64,000 nt of DNA, taken from the NCBI RefSeq assembly GCF_002920535.1, contig NZ_PQSS01000029.1, forward strand, positions 21,688-85,687. The letters are read 5' to 3'. A program made the translations under genes and the position numbers. This document shows positions 43,055-52,099 of the stretch, piece after piece; within the stretch, counting starts at the first letter, position 1; each line of letters starts with the position of its first letter. The notes under the pieces were generated by a model that saw only the letters and a list, made by a program, of their open reading frames with translations, did not search any database and was not told where the DNA came from. Source of the DNA: Streptomyces sp. Ru71 (GTDB lineage Bacteria > Actinomycetota > Actinomycetes > Streptomycetales > Streptomycetaceae).

Positions 43055-44323
43055 ATGAGCGCTGCGGAGCTGGCCAGACTCCAGTTCGCGGCCACCACCG
43101 CCGTCCACTGGCTGTTCGTGATCCTCACCATGGGCCTGGTGCCGATGGTGGCCTTCATGCACACCAGGGCCGCGTACACCCGTGATCCCGCCAAGAGAGC
43201 CGTCCGTGAGCGCATGACGCGCTTCTGGGGCCAGCTCTACGTCATCAACTACGCGGTCGGTATCGTCACCGGCCTCGTCATGGAGTTCCAGTTCGGCCTC
43301 AGCTGGAGCGGCCTGAGCAAGTTCGCGGGCAACGTCTTCGGCGCCCCGCTGGCCCTGGAGACGCTCATCGCGTTCTTCGCCGAGTCCACCTTCCTCGGCA
43401 TGTGGATCTTCGGCTGGGGACGGCTGCGCAGAGGAATCCACGTCACGCTGATCTGGCTGACCGCCCTGACCGCGTACGCCTCCGGCTACTGGATCCTCAT
43501 CGCCAACGGCTTCCTGCAGCACCCCGTCGGCTACGAGGTGCGCGACGGCGTCGCCCACCTGACCGACTTCGGGGCGCTGATCACCAACTCCATGTCCCTG
43601 ACGGCGCTCGCCCACCTCTCGCTGGGCGCGCTGACCACGGGAGGCGTCTTCGTCGCCGGCGTCAGCGCCTGGCACTTCCTGCGCGGCACCGAGGAGACCG
43701 AGCTGTTCCGCGGCTCGCTGCGCATCGGCGTCTGGGTGAGCATGATCGCCTCCTTCTTCGTCGTCGTCGTCGGCGAGTGGCAGAAGCCGATCATCGAGGA
43801 CACCCAGCCCATGAAGGCCGCCGTGATCGAGGGCAGCGGGGTCGCCGAGGCACAGGCGCAGATGGTCAGGCAGTTCGGGCCGGGCAACTACGTGCCCTGG
43901 CAGGACTGGGTGCACGTCTCCATGAACGTGATGTCGGTCATCGGCAACACCGTGTCCACCATCACCTTCATCGCCGTGTTCCTGCTGTGGAAGGACCGGC
44001 TGGTGCGGTGGCGTCCCGTCGCCTACCTGATGGTGGCGCTGATCCCGTTCCCCTTCATCGCCTCCATCGGCGGCTGGGTGGTGCGCGAGATCGGCCGCCA
44101 GCCCTGGCTGGTCTACGGCCAGCTGAAGGTCGACGACGCGGTCTCCCACGTCAGCAGGGCCTCCCTCATCGTCTCCTGCACCGTGTTCATCGCCGTCTTC
44201 GTCACCCTGGCGGTGGTGAACTGGACCCTCATCACCCGCTACGCCCGCCGCGGGCCGGACGCCACCCAGCTCGGCGCCACCGAACCGCTCCTTCAGGAGA
44301 AGCAGGCGGTTCCCGCCTTCTGA
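43055..44323 (+). CDS. cydA: Cytochrome bd oxidase subunit I
   Basis: CydA is the quinol-oxidising, heme-bearing subunit of the cytochrome bd terminal oxidase. It has 422 residues with many membrane helices. His18 in TTAVHWLFVI fits the heme b595/d ligand, and GGWVVREIGRQPWLVYG is the family signature. The Q-loop (around QPMKAAVIEG) is short. ATG 43055 has AGGAAGG upstream. The operon continues cydB-cydD-cydC. Cytochrome bd is resistant to bc1 inhibitors and redox-cycling agents, so a cluster-borne copy fits self-protection against quinones and phenazines. Confidence 0.96.
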   Translation: MSAAELARLQFAATTAVHWLFVILTMGLVPMVAFMHTRAAYTRDPAKRAVRERMTRFWGQLYVINYAVGIVTGLVMEFQFGLSWSGLSKFAGNVFGAPLALETLIAFFAESTFLGMWIFGWGRLRRGIHVTLIWLTALTAYASGYWILIANGFLQHPVGYEVRDGVAHLTDFGALITNSMSLTALAHLSLGALTTGGVFVAGVSAWHFLRGTEETELFRGSLRIGVWVSMIASFFVVVVGEWQKPIIEDTQPMKAAVIEGSGVAEAQAQMVRQFGPGNYVPWQDWVHVSMNVMSVIGNTVSTITFIAVFLLWKDRLVRWRPVAYLMVALIPFPFIASIGGWVVREIGRQPWLVYGQLKVDDAVSHVSRASLIVSCTVFIAVFVTLAVVNWTLITRYARRGPDATQLGATEPLLQEKQAVPAF

Positions 44324-44374
44324 ACCGCCGACCGGCGGCAGTAACTCCCCTCCCGCGATGGAAAGTTGAGCGAG

Positions 44375-45394
44375 ATGAGTCTGGAGACCCTCTGGCTGGC
44401 CCTGCTCGGGCTGCTTCTCGCCGGGTACTTCGTACTCGGCGGATACGACTACGGCGCACAGATGCTGCACCCCTTCCTGCGCGGCGGCCACGACGACGAG
44501 GACGGCGCGGACAGCCCCGCCCTCGACGCCATCGCCCCGTTCTTCCTCGGCAACGAGGTGTGGCTGGTCGCCTTCGCCGGCGTCATGTTCGGCGCCTTCC
44601 CGCACCTGGAAGGCACCCTGCTGGCGGGCCTGTACCCGCTGATCGTGGCGATCCTCGTCGGCCTGGTCGTCGGCAACGCCGCCGTCCAGCTGCGCCGCCG
44701 CTCCCGCACCGCCCGCGGCCGCCGGCGGTGGGAGGCGCTCATCGTGTTCGGCGGGGCGCTGCCCGCCCTGTGCTGGGGGCTCGTCGTGGGCCTGCTGCTC
44801 AAGGGCGTGCCCCGGCGCTCCGACGGGTCCTTCCACATCGGCTTCGGTGACGTCTTCTCGCCGTTCGTGCTGGCCTGCGGCGTGACCTTCGTGCTGCTCC
44901 TCGCCGCGCACGGGGCGGCCTTCGTCGCGCTGCGCTCGGCGCCCGACGTCGCCGCCCGGGCCGCGCGTACGGCCACCGTGCTGCTGCGGGCGACGGGCGC
45001 CGCGGCGAGCCTGCCGCTGCTGCTGACGCTGTTCGGCGCGGGCGCCTCGATGACCAACCGCGCGACCTCCGCCGTCCTCGTCGCCCTGCTCGCGGTGGCG
45101 ATCGCCGCCGCCTGGTGGGCCGTCACCCAGAGCCACCGCGTGCGGGCCTTCGTCGCCACCAGCTGCGCGACCGTGCTGCCCGTGCTGCTCCTGGGCGCCG
45201 GCCAGTACCCGTACCTGCTGACCACGTCGGCGGGCGCGGGCCTGCACATCGACGAGGCCGTCGCCGACGACACCACGCTGAGGCTCCTGGCCGGGTTCGG
45301 GATCGTGGTGATCCCGCTGATCCTCGCCTACCAGGCGATGAGCTGGTGGGTGTTCCGGGGCCGCACCGGCCGCCGGCACCCCAGCTACTTCTGA
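44375..45394 (+). CDS. cydB: Cytochrome bd oxidase subunit II
   Basis: CydB is the structural partner of CydA, 339 residues, with about nine membrane helices and the conserved N-terminal GGYDYGAQMLHPF. ATG 44375 was chosen, although the ribosome site is weak and a TTG nine bases upstream is in frame. It follows cydA by 51 bp in the same operon. Confidence 0.95.
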   Translation: MSLETLWLALLGLLLAGYFVLGGYDYGAQMLHPFLRGGHDDEDGADSPALDAIAPFFLGNEVWLVAFAGVMFGAFPHLEGTLLAGLYPLIVAILVGLVVGNAAVQLRRRSRTARGRRRWEALIVFGGALPALCWGLVVGLLLKGVPRRSDGSFHIGFGDVFSPFVLACGVTFVLLLAAHGAAFVALRSAPDVAARAARTATVLLRATGAAASLPLLLTLFGAGASMTNRATSAVLVALLAVAIAAAWWAVTQSHRVRAFVATSCATVLPVLLLGAGQYPYLLTTSAGAGLHIDEAVADDTTLRLLAGFGIVVIPLILAYQAMSWWVFRGRTGRRHPSYF

Positions 45395-45423
45395 AGCCCG
45401 GCAGCGAGAAGAGGGACACCCCG

Positions 45424-47094
45424 ATGAAGCCGGTCGAACGCCGCCTGCTGCGCGAACTGCCGGCGCTGCGCCGCCACATGAGCCAGGCGGCGGTGCTGGC
45501 CCTGCTCGCCGCCGTCCTCGTCGTGGCCCAGGCCTCCCTGCTGGCCACGCTCCTGGCGGACGGCTTCGCCGGGCGCGGGCTGCGGGTCACGGCGCTCACC
45601 GCGCTGGGCGCCGTGATGGCGCTGCGCGCGCTGCTGACCTGGGCGCGCGGGGTGCTCGCGCAGCGCGCCGCGGCCGAGGCCAAGCGCGCGCTGCGCGAAC
45701 GCGTCACCGACCGGCTGCGCCACACCGGCCCGCTGCGCCTCGCCGCCGGCCGGCACGGCGAGACGGCCACCCTGCTCACCCGCGGCCTGGACGCCCTCGA
45801 CCCCTACGTCGTCGGCTATCTGCCCACCATGGCGGCCACCGCGGTGGCCCCGCCGGTGGTCGTGGCCTGGCTGCTGCGCACCGACTGGCCCTCGGCGCTG
45901 GTGATCGCGGTGACGCTGCCGCTGATCCCGGTCTTCGGCGCGCTGGTGGGCATGCACACCGCCCGGCGCACCGCCCGCCAGTGGCAGTTGCTGGCCCGCC
46001 TCGGCGGGCACTTCCTGGACGTGCTGGCCGGACTGCCGACGCTGCGCGCCTTCGGCCGCGAACGCCACCAGCGGCGCGTCATGCGCGAGACGGCCGACGC
46101 CCACCGGCGGGCCACCATGCGCACCCTGCGGGTGGCGTTCCTGTCCTCCTTCGTCCTGGAGACGGTCGCCACCCTGTCGGTGGCGCTGGTGGCCGTGCCC
46201 GTGGGACTGCGGCTGCTGTCCGGGACCGTCGGCCTGAGCACCGCTCTGACCGTGCTGTTCCTCGCCCCCGAGGCATACCTGCCGCTGCGGGCGATGGGCG
46301 CGGCCTTCCACGACAGCGCCGAGGGCGTCGCGGTGGCCGAGCAGGTCTTCTCGATCCTCGACGAGGACGCCGGCGCGGCGCCCGCCCCGGCCGCGGCCCC
46401 CGCCCCGGCGGCGCGGCCACATCTGCGGCTGGAGGCGGTCACCGTGCACTACCCCGACCGCCCGGCCCCGGCCCTCGACCGTGCCACCCTGGAGCTGCGG
46501 CCCGGCGAGCACGTGGCCCTGGTCGGGCCGAGCGGCGCGGGCAAGACGACGCTGCTGTCGCTGTTCCTCGGCTTCGTCGGCCCCGACGCGGGCCGGGTGA
46601 CCGTGGGCGGCACCGACCTCGCCGACCTCGACCTCGACGCCTGGCGGGCCCAGGTGGCGTGGGTGCCGCAGCGCCCGCACCTGTTCGCCGAGTCCGTCGC
46701 CGACAACATCCGCCTCGGACGACCCGACGCGAGCGACGCCGAGGTGCGCCGGGCGGCCCGCGCGGCGTTCGCCGACCGCTTCATCGAGGCGCTGCCCGAG
46801 GGCTACGACACCGTCCTCGGCGAACACGGCGCCGGGCTCTCCGCCGGCCAGCGCCAGCGCATCGCCCTGGCCCGCGCCTTCCTCAAGGACGCCCCCGTGC
46901 TGCTCCTGGACGAACCGACCGCCCATCTCGACGCCGACAGCGAGGCCGCGGTCACCCGCGCCACGGTCGCCCTGATGCAAGGCCGCACGACGCTCCTGGT
47001 AGCCCACCGCACCAGCCTGCTGCCCCACGCGGACCGCATCATCACGGTGAACGCGGGCCACCTCACGGCCCGGCCGCAGGAGGCGATGGCCTGA
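45424..47094 (+). CDS. cydD: ABC transporter CydD (cytochrome bd assembly)
   Basis: One half of the CydDC exporter for glutathione/cysteine-type thiols and heme-linked functions needed to assemble cytochrome bd. The 556 residues comprise an N-terminal six-helix membrane domain (about 1-320) and a C-terminal ATPase with Walker A VGPSGAGKTTLLS, signature LSAGQRQRIALARAF and Walker B VLLLDEPTAHLD. ATG 45424 follows a GA-rich stretch. Its stop overlaps the cydC start (TGATG), so translation is coupled. Confidence 0.94.
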   Translation: MKPVERRLLRELPALRRHMSQAAVLALLAAVLVVAQASLLATLLADGFAGRGLRVTALTALGAVMALRALLTWARGVLAQRAAAEAKRALRERVTDRLRHTGPLRLAAGRHGETATLLTRGLDALDPYVVGYLPTMAATAVAPPVVVAWLLRTDWPSALVIAVTLPLIPVFGALVGMHTARRTARQWQLLARLGGHFLDVLAGLPTLRAFGRERHQRRVMRETADAHRRATMRTLRVAFLSSFVLETVATLSVALVAVPVGLRLLSGTVGLSTALTVLFLAPEAYLPLRAMGAAFHDSAEGVAVAEQVFSILDEDAGAAPAPAAAPAPAARPHLRLEAVTVHYPDRPAPALDRATLELRPGEHVALVGPSGAGKTTLLSLFLGFVGPDAGRVTVGGTDLADLDLDAWRAQVAWVPQRPHLFAESVADNIRLGRPDASDAEVRRAARAAFADRFIEALPEGYDTVLGEHGAGLSAGQRQRIALARAFLKDAPVLLLDEPTAHLDADSEAAVTRATVALMQGRTTLLVAHRTSLLPHADRIITVNAGHLTARPQEAMA

Positions 47095-49268
47095 TGACCG
47101 GCGACCAGCGCACACCCGTAGACACGGCAGACCAGCAGACCGCCGTCCTGACCGAACCACAGACCGCCATCGTGCACACCCCCACCGACGAGACGGACGC
47201 CCCCCGAACCACCACCGGCCGGGGGGCCGCACCCACCGACGCCGGCGGCCGGAAGGCCGTTCCCGCCAGGCCCGCCGGCCCGGAGGCCGGTGCCGCCGGC
47301 GCCCACGCGGCGGAGCCCGTCGGGTCAGCCGTGCGCCAAGCAACCGGTACCGCCCCAGCCGCCGCCGAGGCCGACTCCGCACGCACTGCCCCTGCCGCCG
47401 CCGACGTTCGGCCCACCGTCGGCCGGGAGGCCGGGCCCGCCGGCCCGGAGGCCGGTGTCGCCCGCGCCCACGCGGCGGGCCGGTCAGCCGTGCCCCCGGC
47501 CGGCGCCGCCCGAGCCACGACCAGGGCGGGCACCCCCCAAGCACCCCGCACCACCCCAGCCGCCGCCGCATACCGCCCGCCCCGCCCCCGGCCCACCCTG
47601 CGCCTGCTCGGCCATCTCCTGCCGTACTGGCGTCGCCTCGTGCCCGCCGCGTTCGCCTCGGCCGCCAGTGAGCTGGCCGCCGCCGCGCTGATGGCCACCG
47701 CCGCCTGGCTCATCACCCGCGCCGCCCAGCAGCCCCCGCTCGCCGCGGTGAGCGTCGCGATCGTCGCCGTACGCGCCCTGGCCCTGGGCCGTGGAGCGTT
47801 GCGCTACGCCGACCGGCTCCTCGGCCACGACGGCGTGCTGCGGGCCGTGGCGGGCCTGCGCACCAGGGTGTACGAGGCGCTGGTGCCGCTCGCCCCGGCC
47901 GGTACGCCCGCCTTCCGCAGCGGTGACCTGCTGACCCGTCTGGTCGACGACGTCGACGCCGCCCAGGACCTGCTGCTGCGGATCCTGATGCCGGCCGCGG
48001 TCGCCTGCGTGGTCGGCGTGGCCGCCGTAGCGACGGCCGTGGCGCTGCTGCCGTCGGCGGGCCTGCTGCTCGGGCTGGTCCTGGCCGTCGCCGCGCTCCT
48101 CGTACCCGCCGTGGTGCTCGCGCTGTCCCACCGCGCGGGCCGGGCCGAGAAGGCGGCCCGCGCCGAACTCGCCGCCGTCACCGTGGACCTGACCCGGGGA
48201 GCCGCCGACCTGGCCGCGTACGGCGCCCGGGGCCGGGTCCACGAGCGGGCCCGCCGGGCCGGGCAGCGCATCGCCGCCCTGGAGCGCCACAAGGCCCTGA
48301 CGACGTCGCTCGGCTCGGCCGCGGTGCTGCTGTGCCAGGGCGCGGCGACGGTCGGCGTCACCTGGCTCGCGCTGCGCGCGCACACCGACGGGCGGCTGCC
48401 CGCCACGCATCTGACCGTCCTCGCGGTCCTTGCCCTGGTCTCCTTCGAGACGGTGGCGCCCCTGCCGGCGGCCGCCCGCCGGCTCACCGACGTGCAGGAG
48501 GGCGCCCGCCGCCTGGCCGGCCTGCTCGACACCCCGCCGCCCGTCACCGATCCCGCCGCCCCCCTCGCGCTGCCCGCCGACGAGCCGCTCGGCGTGGAGA
48601 TCAGCGACCTGCGCGTACGGCACCGCCCCGACGCCCCGCCGGCCCTGGACGGGGTGAGCCTGCGGCTCGCGCCCGGCGAACGGGTGGTGCTCCTCGGCGC
48701 CAGCGGCTCCGGCAAGTCGACCCTGATCGCGGCGCTGATGCGGTTCGTCGACTACGAAGCCGGCAGCATCCGCATCGGCGGACGCGAACTGCGCGCCTGC
48801 GCGGGCGCCGACGTGCGCCGCGTGATCACCGGCATGACCCAGGACGCGCACGTCTTCCACACCAGCATCCGCGCCAACCTGCTCCTGGCCCGCCCCGACG
48901 CCACCGACGCCGAGCTGCGCCAGGCGGCCCGCAGCGCCCGGCTGCTGGACTGGATCGACTCGCTGCCCGAGGGCTGGGACACCCTGATCGGCGGCGACGG
49001 CGCCACGCTCTCCGGCGGCCAGCGCGGGCGGCTCCTCCTGGCCCGCGCGCTGCTCGCCGACCCGCCCGTGCTGGTGCTGGACGAGCCCACCGAGGGACTC
49101 GACCCGGACACCGCCGCCGCCGTTCTGGCGGACATCCTCGACGCCACCCGCGGCCGCACCACGCTCCTGGTCACGCACGACCGCTCGGGCCTGGCCGCCG
49201 CCGACCGCGTCGTCACCCTCGACGCGGGCAAAATCCGCCCTTTCAACGCCGAAAGCCTTCCGGAGTGA
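47094..49268 (+). CDS. cydC: ABC transporter CydC with long disordered N-terminus
   Basis: The partner of CydD, 724 residues, longer than the usual 560-590. The first about 160 residues are Ala/Pro/Thr/Glu-rich and contain internal repeats (AGPEAGAAGAHAA and PEAGVARAHAAG). The membrane domain starts near LRLLGHLLPYWRRLV. The C-terminal ATPase has Walker A LGASGSGKSTLIA, signature LSGGQRGRLLLARAL and Walker B VLVLDEPTEGLD. ATG 47094 overlaps the cydD stop. A downstream start might be used, but none has a clear ribosome site. The extension is probably a disordered tail of unknown use. Confidence 0.93.
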   Translation: MTGDQRTPVDTADQQTAVLTEPQTAIVHTPTDETDAPRTTTGRGAAPTDAGGRKAVPARPAGPEAGAAGAHAAEPVGSAVRQATGTAPAAAEADSARTAPAAADVRPTVGREAGPAGPEAGVARAHAAGRSAVPPAGAARATTRAGTPQAPRTTPAAAAYRPPRPRPTLRLLGHLLPYWRRLVPAAFASAASELAAAALMATAAWLITRAAQQPPLAAVSVAIVAVRALALGRGALRYADRLLGHDGVLRAVAGLRTRVYEALVPLAPAGTPAFRSGDLLTRLVDDVDAAQDLLLRILMPAAVACVVGVAAVATAVALLPSAGLLLGLVLAVAALLVPAVVLALSHRAGRAEKAARAELAAVTVDLTRGAADLAAYGARGRVHERARRAGQRIAALERHKALTTSLGSAAVLLCQGAATVGVTWLALRAHTDGRLPATHLTVLAVLALVSFETVAPLPAAARRLTDVQEGARRLAGLLDTPPPVTDPAAPLALPADEPLGVEISDLRVRHRPDAPPALDGVSLRLAPGERVVLLGASGSGKSTLIAALMRFVDYEAGSIRIGGRELRACAGADVRRVITGMTQDAHVFHTSIRANLLLARPDATDAELRQAARSARLLDWIDSLPEGWDTLIGGDGATLSGGQRGRLLLARALLADPPVLVLDEPTEGLDPDTAAAVLADILDATRGRTTLLVTHDRSGLAAADRVVTLDAGKIRPFNAESLPE

Positions 49269-49424
49269 CATGGAGAGAAATTCGAGCACCGCTTGAGCAG
49301 CACCGGACAACTCGCTCCTGGCACGCAGGGCCATTCGCAGACAGACACAGCGAAATAGCCATCGCCGCGCCACGAGAAGAGGACTGACAGACAGTCAAAT
49401 TTGCTGGAACAAACGCCAGTTGGC

Positions 49425-49525
49425 GTGATCCAGGTCACCCCGGAAGACACTTGGTGGCACGCCGTCATCTGTGTCACGATTTCCGCAAGCCATCCCTGCC
49501 CGAAAACATCCGCGCGGCAGCGAGT
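49425..49525 (+). promoter_or_regulatory. Conserved cluster promoter element, copy C (upstream of phz operon)
   Basis: GTG-N6-GTCACC (49425-49439), CTTGG at 49450, GTCACGATTTCC at 49473 and CTGCCCGAAAAC at 49496 have the 23 and 23 bp spacing of the other copies. It lies about 290 bp upstream of phzB in the 459-bp gap after cydC. The rest of that gap shows no gene. Confidence 0.8.
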
Positions 49526-49727
49526 CGGCAGGTTTCCTCCGCCTCATCCCGTGACGCATTTCTGCTCCGGCCGTCGAGGAGACCGCCCCGGGCAATGGGC
49601 GTTTCCAGCCACGCTCCGGGGTACGGGAATGCATTCCCCCAGCGGCGTTCACCCCACACCGCGGCGGTCCCGGCGACGGGACCGCCTTCTTTGTTCCTGT
49701 CACCGAGAAAACCCCCACGGAGCCGTC

Positions 49728-50216
49728 GTGTCCGAAACCGTCATCTCCCAGGAATTCACCGACCAGAGCGAACTGCGGCGCCGCAACCGCGCCATCGTCG
49801 AGCAGTACATGAACACCAAGGGGCAGGACCGGCTGCGCCGGCACGAGCTGTTCACCGAGGACGGCAGCGGCGGTCTGTGGACCACGGACACCGGCGCCCC
49901 CATCGTCATCAACGGCAAGGACCGCCTTGCCGACCACGCCGTCTGGTCGCTGGAGTGCTTCCCCGACTGGGAGTGGTACAACATCGAGATCTTCGAGACC
50001 CAGGACCCCGACCGCTTCTGGGTGGAGTGCGACGGCCACGGGAAGATCCGCTTCGGCGACTACCCCGAGGGCTACTACGAGAACCACTTCCTGCACTCGT
50101 TCGAGTTCGAGAACGGGAAGATCAAGCGGCAGCGCGAGTTCATGAACCCCTTCGAGCAGCTGCGCGCCCTCGGCATTCCCGTCCCGGAGATCAAGCGCAA
50201 GGGGATCCCCACCTGA
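49728..50216 (+). CDS. phzB: Phenazine biosynthesis protein PhzA/B family (first copy)
   Basis: PhzA/B proteins are small SnoaL/NTF2-like dimers that speed up the condensation of two six-membered ketone intermediates into the phenazine skeleton. This copy has 162 residues (SELRRRNRAIVEQYMNTKGQ, ECDGHGKIRFGDYPEGYYENHF). GTG 49728 has CGGAG 5 nt upstream. It is the first gene of the phz operon and has conserved element C upstream. A second family member closes the operon at 55.7 kb. Confidence 0.95.
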   Translation: MSETVISQEFTDQSELRRRNRAIVEQYMNTKGQDRLRRHELFTEDGSGGLWTTDTGAPIVINGKDRLADHAVWSLECFPDWEWYNIEIFETQDPDRFWVECDGHGKIRFGDYPEGYYENHFLHSFEFENGKIKRQREFMNPFEQLRALGIPVPEIKRKGIPT

Positions 50217-50271
50217 CCGGCACGACACCGCACCACAACGGCACGACATCACCGCTGGATCGGAGCACGTC

Positions 50272-51447
50272 ATGAAGGACGTCGTACGGGAGATTCGTGT
50301 CCGAGGGGCCATGCAGCAGCCCGAATGGAGCGACCTTTCCCAACTGAGCCGGGTCAGCCAGGCACTGGCCGCACGCCCCACCCTCGTGCGCCCCGACGAC
50401 GTGGCCACGATGCGGACCCTGCTCGGCAAGGTCGCGCTCGGCGAGGCCATGGTGGTGCAGTCGGGCGACTGCGCCGAGGACCCGCTGGAGTGCACCCCCC
50501 ACCACGTCGCCCGCAAGGCCGCCGTGCTCGACCTGCTCGCCGGCCGGCTCGGCCTGATCACCGGCAAGGCCGTCCTGCGCGTGGGACGCATCGCGGGGCA
50601 GTTCGCCAAGCCCCGCTCCAGCCCCACCGAGGTCGTCGACGGCGTCACCCTGCCCTCCTTCCGGGGACACATGGTCAACGGCCCCGAACCGGACCGCGAG
50701 AGCCGCCGCGCCGACCCCTTGCGCATCCTCACCGGCTACATGGCCGCCAACGACATCGTCGAGCACCTGGGCTGGCGGGAACGCGCCGCCGGACGCCACG
50801 TCGTGGAACCCGTGGTGTGGACGAGCCACGAGGCACTGCTCCTCGACTACGAGATACCCATGCTCCGCATGGACGAGCAGGGGCGGCTGTTCCTCGGCTC
50901 CACCCACTGGCCCTGGATCGGCGAGCGCACCCGCCAGGTCGACGGCGCGCACGTCGCCCTGCTCGCCCAGGTGGCCAACCCGGTCGCGTGCAAGGTCGGC
51001 CCCACCATGGAGCCCGCCGAACTGCTGGCGCTGTGCGAGCGGCTCGACCCGTGGCGCGACCCGGGCAAGCTCACCCTCATCGCCCGCATGGGAGCCGACC
51101 TGGTCGCCGAGCGGCTGCCGCGCCTCGTCGAGGCCGTGCGCGAGGCGGGCCACCCCGTCATCTGGCTCACCGACCCCATGCACGGCAACACGGTCACCGC
51201 GCCCGGCGGAGAAAAGACACGGCTCGTGGAGACCGTGTCCCTGGAGGTGTCCCGGTTCGTGGCGGCCGTGCGCGGCGCTGGCGGCGTCCCCGGCGGACTG
51301 CACCTGGAGACCACCCCCGACGACGTCACCGAATGTGCCACCACCAAGGACGACCTCGACACCGTGGGCGAGCGCTACACCTCCTTCTGCGACCCCCGCC
51401 TCACCCCGTGGCAGGCCATGTCCGTGATCTCGTCCTGGACCACCTGA
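50272..51447 (+). CDS. phzC: DAHP synthase, type II (phenazine pathway)
   Basis: 3-Deoxy-D-arabino-heptulosonate-7-phosphate synthase of the plant-like type II, 391 residues. It boosts flow into the shikimate pathway for phenazine. Family segments include VVQSGDCAEDP, RIAGQFAKPRSSP, VGPTMEPAEL and WLTDPMHGNT. ATG 50272 has GGAG upstream. It follows phzB in the operon. Confidence 0.95.
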   Translation: MKDVVREIRVRGAMQQPEWSDLSQLSRVSQALAARPTLVRPDDVATMRTLLGKVALGEAMVVQSGDCAEDPLECTPHHVARKAAVLDLLAGRLGLITGKAVLRVGRIAGQFAKPRSSPTEVVDGVTLPSFRGHMVNGPEPDRESRRADPLRILTGYMAANDIVEHLGWRERAAGRHVVEPVVWTSHEALLLDYEIPMLRMDEQGRLFLGSTHWPWIGERTRQVDGAHVALLAQVANPVACKVGPTMEPAELLALCERLDPWRDPGKLTLIARMGADLVAERLPRLVEAVREAGHPVIWLTDPMHGNTVTAPGGEKTRLVETVSLEVSRFVAAVRGAGGVPGGLHLETTPDDVTECATTKDDLDTVGERYTSFCDPRLTPWQAMSVISSWTT

Positions 51448-51475
51448 GCCACCCGCCAAGCCAGGAACTGGAGCC

Positions 51476-52099
51476 ATGACCGGTATACCCCCCATCTCCG
51501 CGTACCCGCTCCCCGCCGAGGGCGACCTGCCGCCGGCCGTCGTGCCCTGGAAGGCCGAACCCGACCGGTGCGTCCTTCTCGTCCACGACATGCAGCGGTA
51601 CTTCCTCAAGCCGCTCCCCGAGGACCTGCGCCACGACCTGGTGCGCAACGCGGCGCAGCTGCGCGAGACGTGCGCCGCTGCCGGCGTGCCCGTCGCCTAC
51701 ACCGCCCAGCCGGGCGGCATGACCGACGAACAGCGCGGCCTGCTCAAGGACTTCTGGGGGCCGGGCATGCGCCCCGAACCGGAGGACCGCCAGGTCGTCG
51801 ACGCGCTCGCCCCCACCGAGCAGGACTGGCAGCTCACCAAGTGGCGCTACAGCGCCTTCTTCAACACCGACCTGCTGCAGCGCATGCGCGCCGCGGGCCG
51901 CGACCAGCTCATCGTGTGCGGCGTCTACGCCCACGTCGGTGTGCTCGCCACCGCCGTCGACGCCTTCACCCACGACATCCAGCCGTTCCTCGTCGCCGAC
52001 GCCACCGCCGACTTCTCGGCCGACTACCACCGCCTGGCGCTCACCTACGCCGCCGAGCGCTGCGCCCGCGTCACCACGGTCAAGGGGCTGTTCGCATGA
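51476..52099 (+). CDS. phzD: Isochorismatase-family hydrolase PhzD
   Basis: PhzD hydrolyses 2-amino-2-deoxyisochorismate to trans-2,3-dihydro-3-hydroxyanthranilate. The 207-residue protein has the catalytic Asp38 (LLVHDMQ) and Lys122 (LTKWRYSAF), and CGVYAHVGVLATA in the nucleophile loop, as in known PhzD. It starts at ATG 51476. Its stop overlaps the phzE start (ATGA). Confidence 0.96.
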   Translation: MTGIPPISAYPLPAEGDLPPAVVPWKAEPDRCVLLVHDMQRYFLKPLPEDLRHDLVRNAAQLRETCAAAGVPVAYTAQPGGMTDEQRGLLKDFWGPGMRPEPEDRQVVDALAPTEQDWQLTKWRYSAFFNTDLLQRMRAAGRDQLIVCGVYAHVGVLATAVDAFTHDIQPFLVADATADFSADYHRLALTYAAERCARVTTVKGLFA

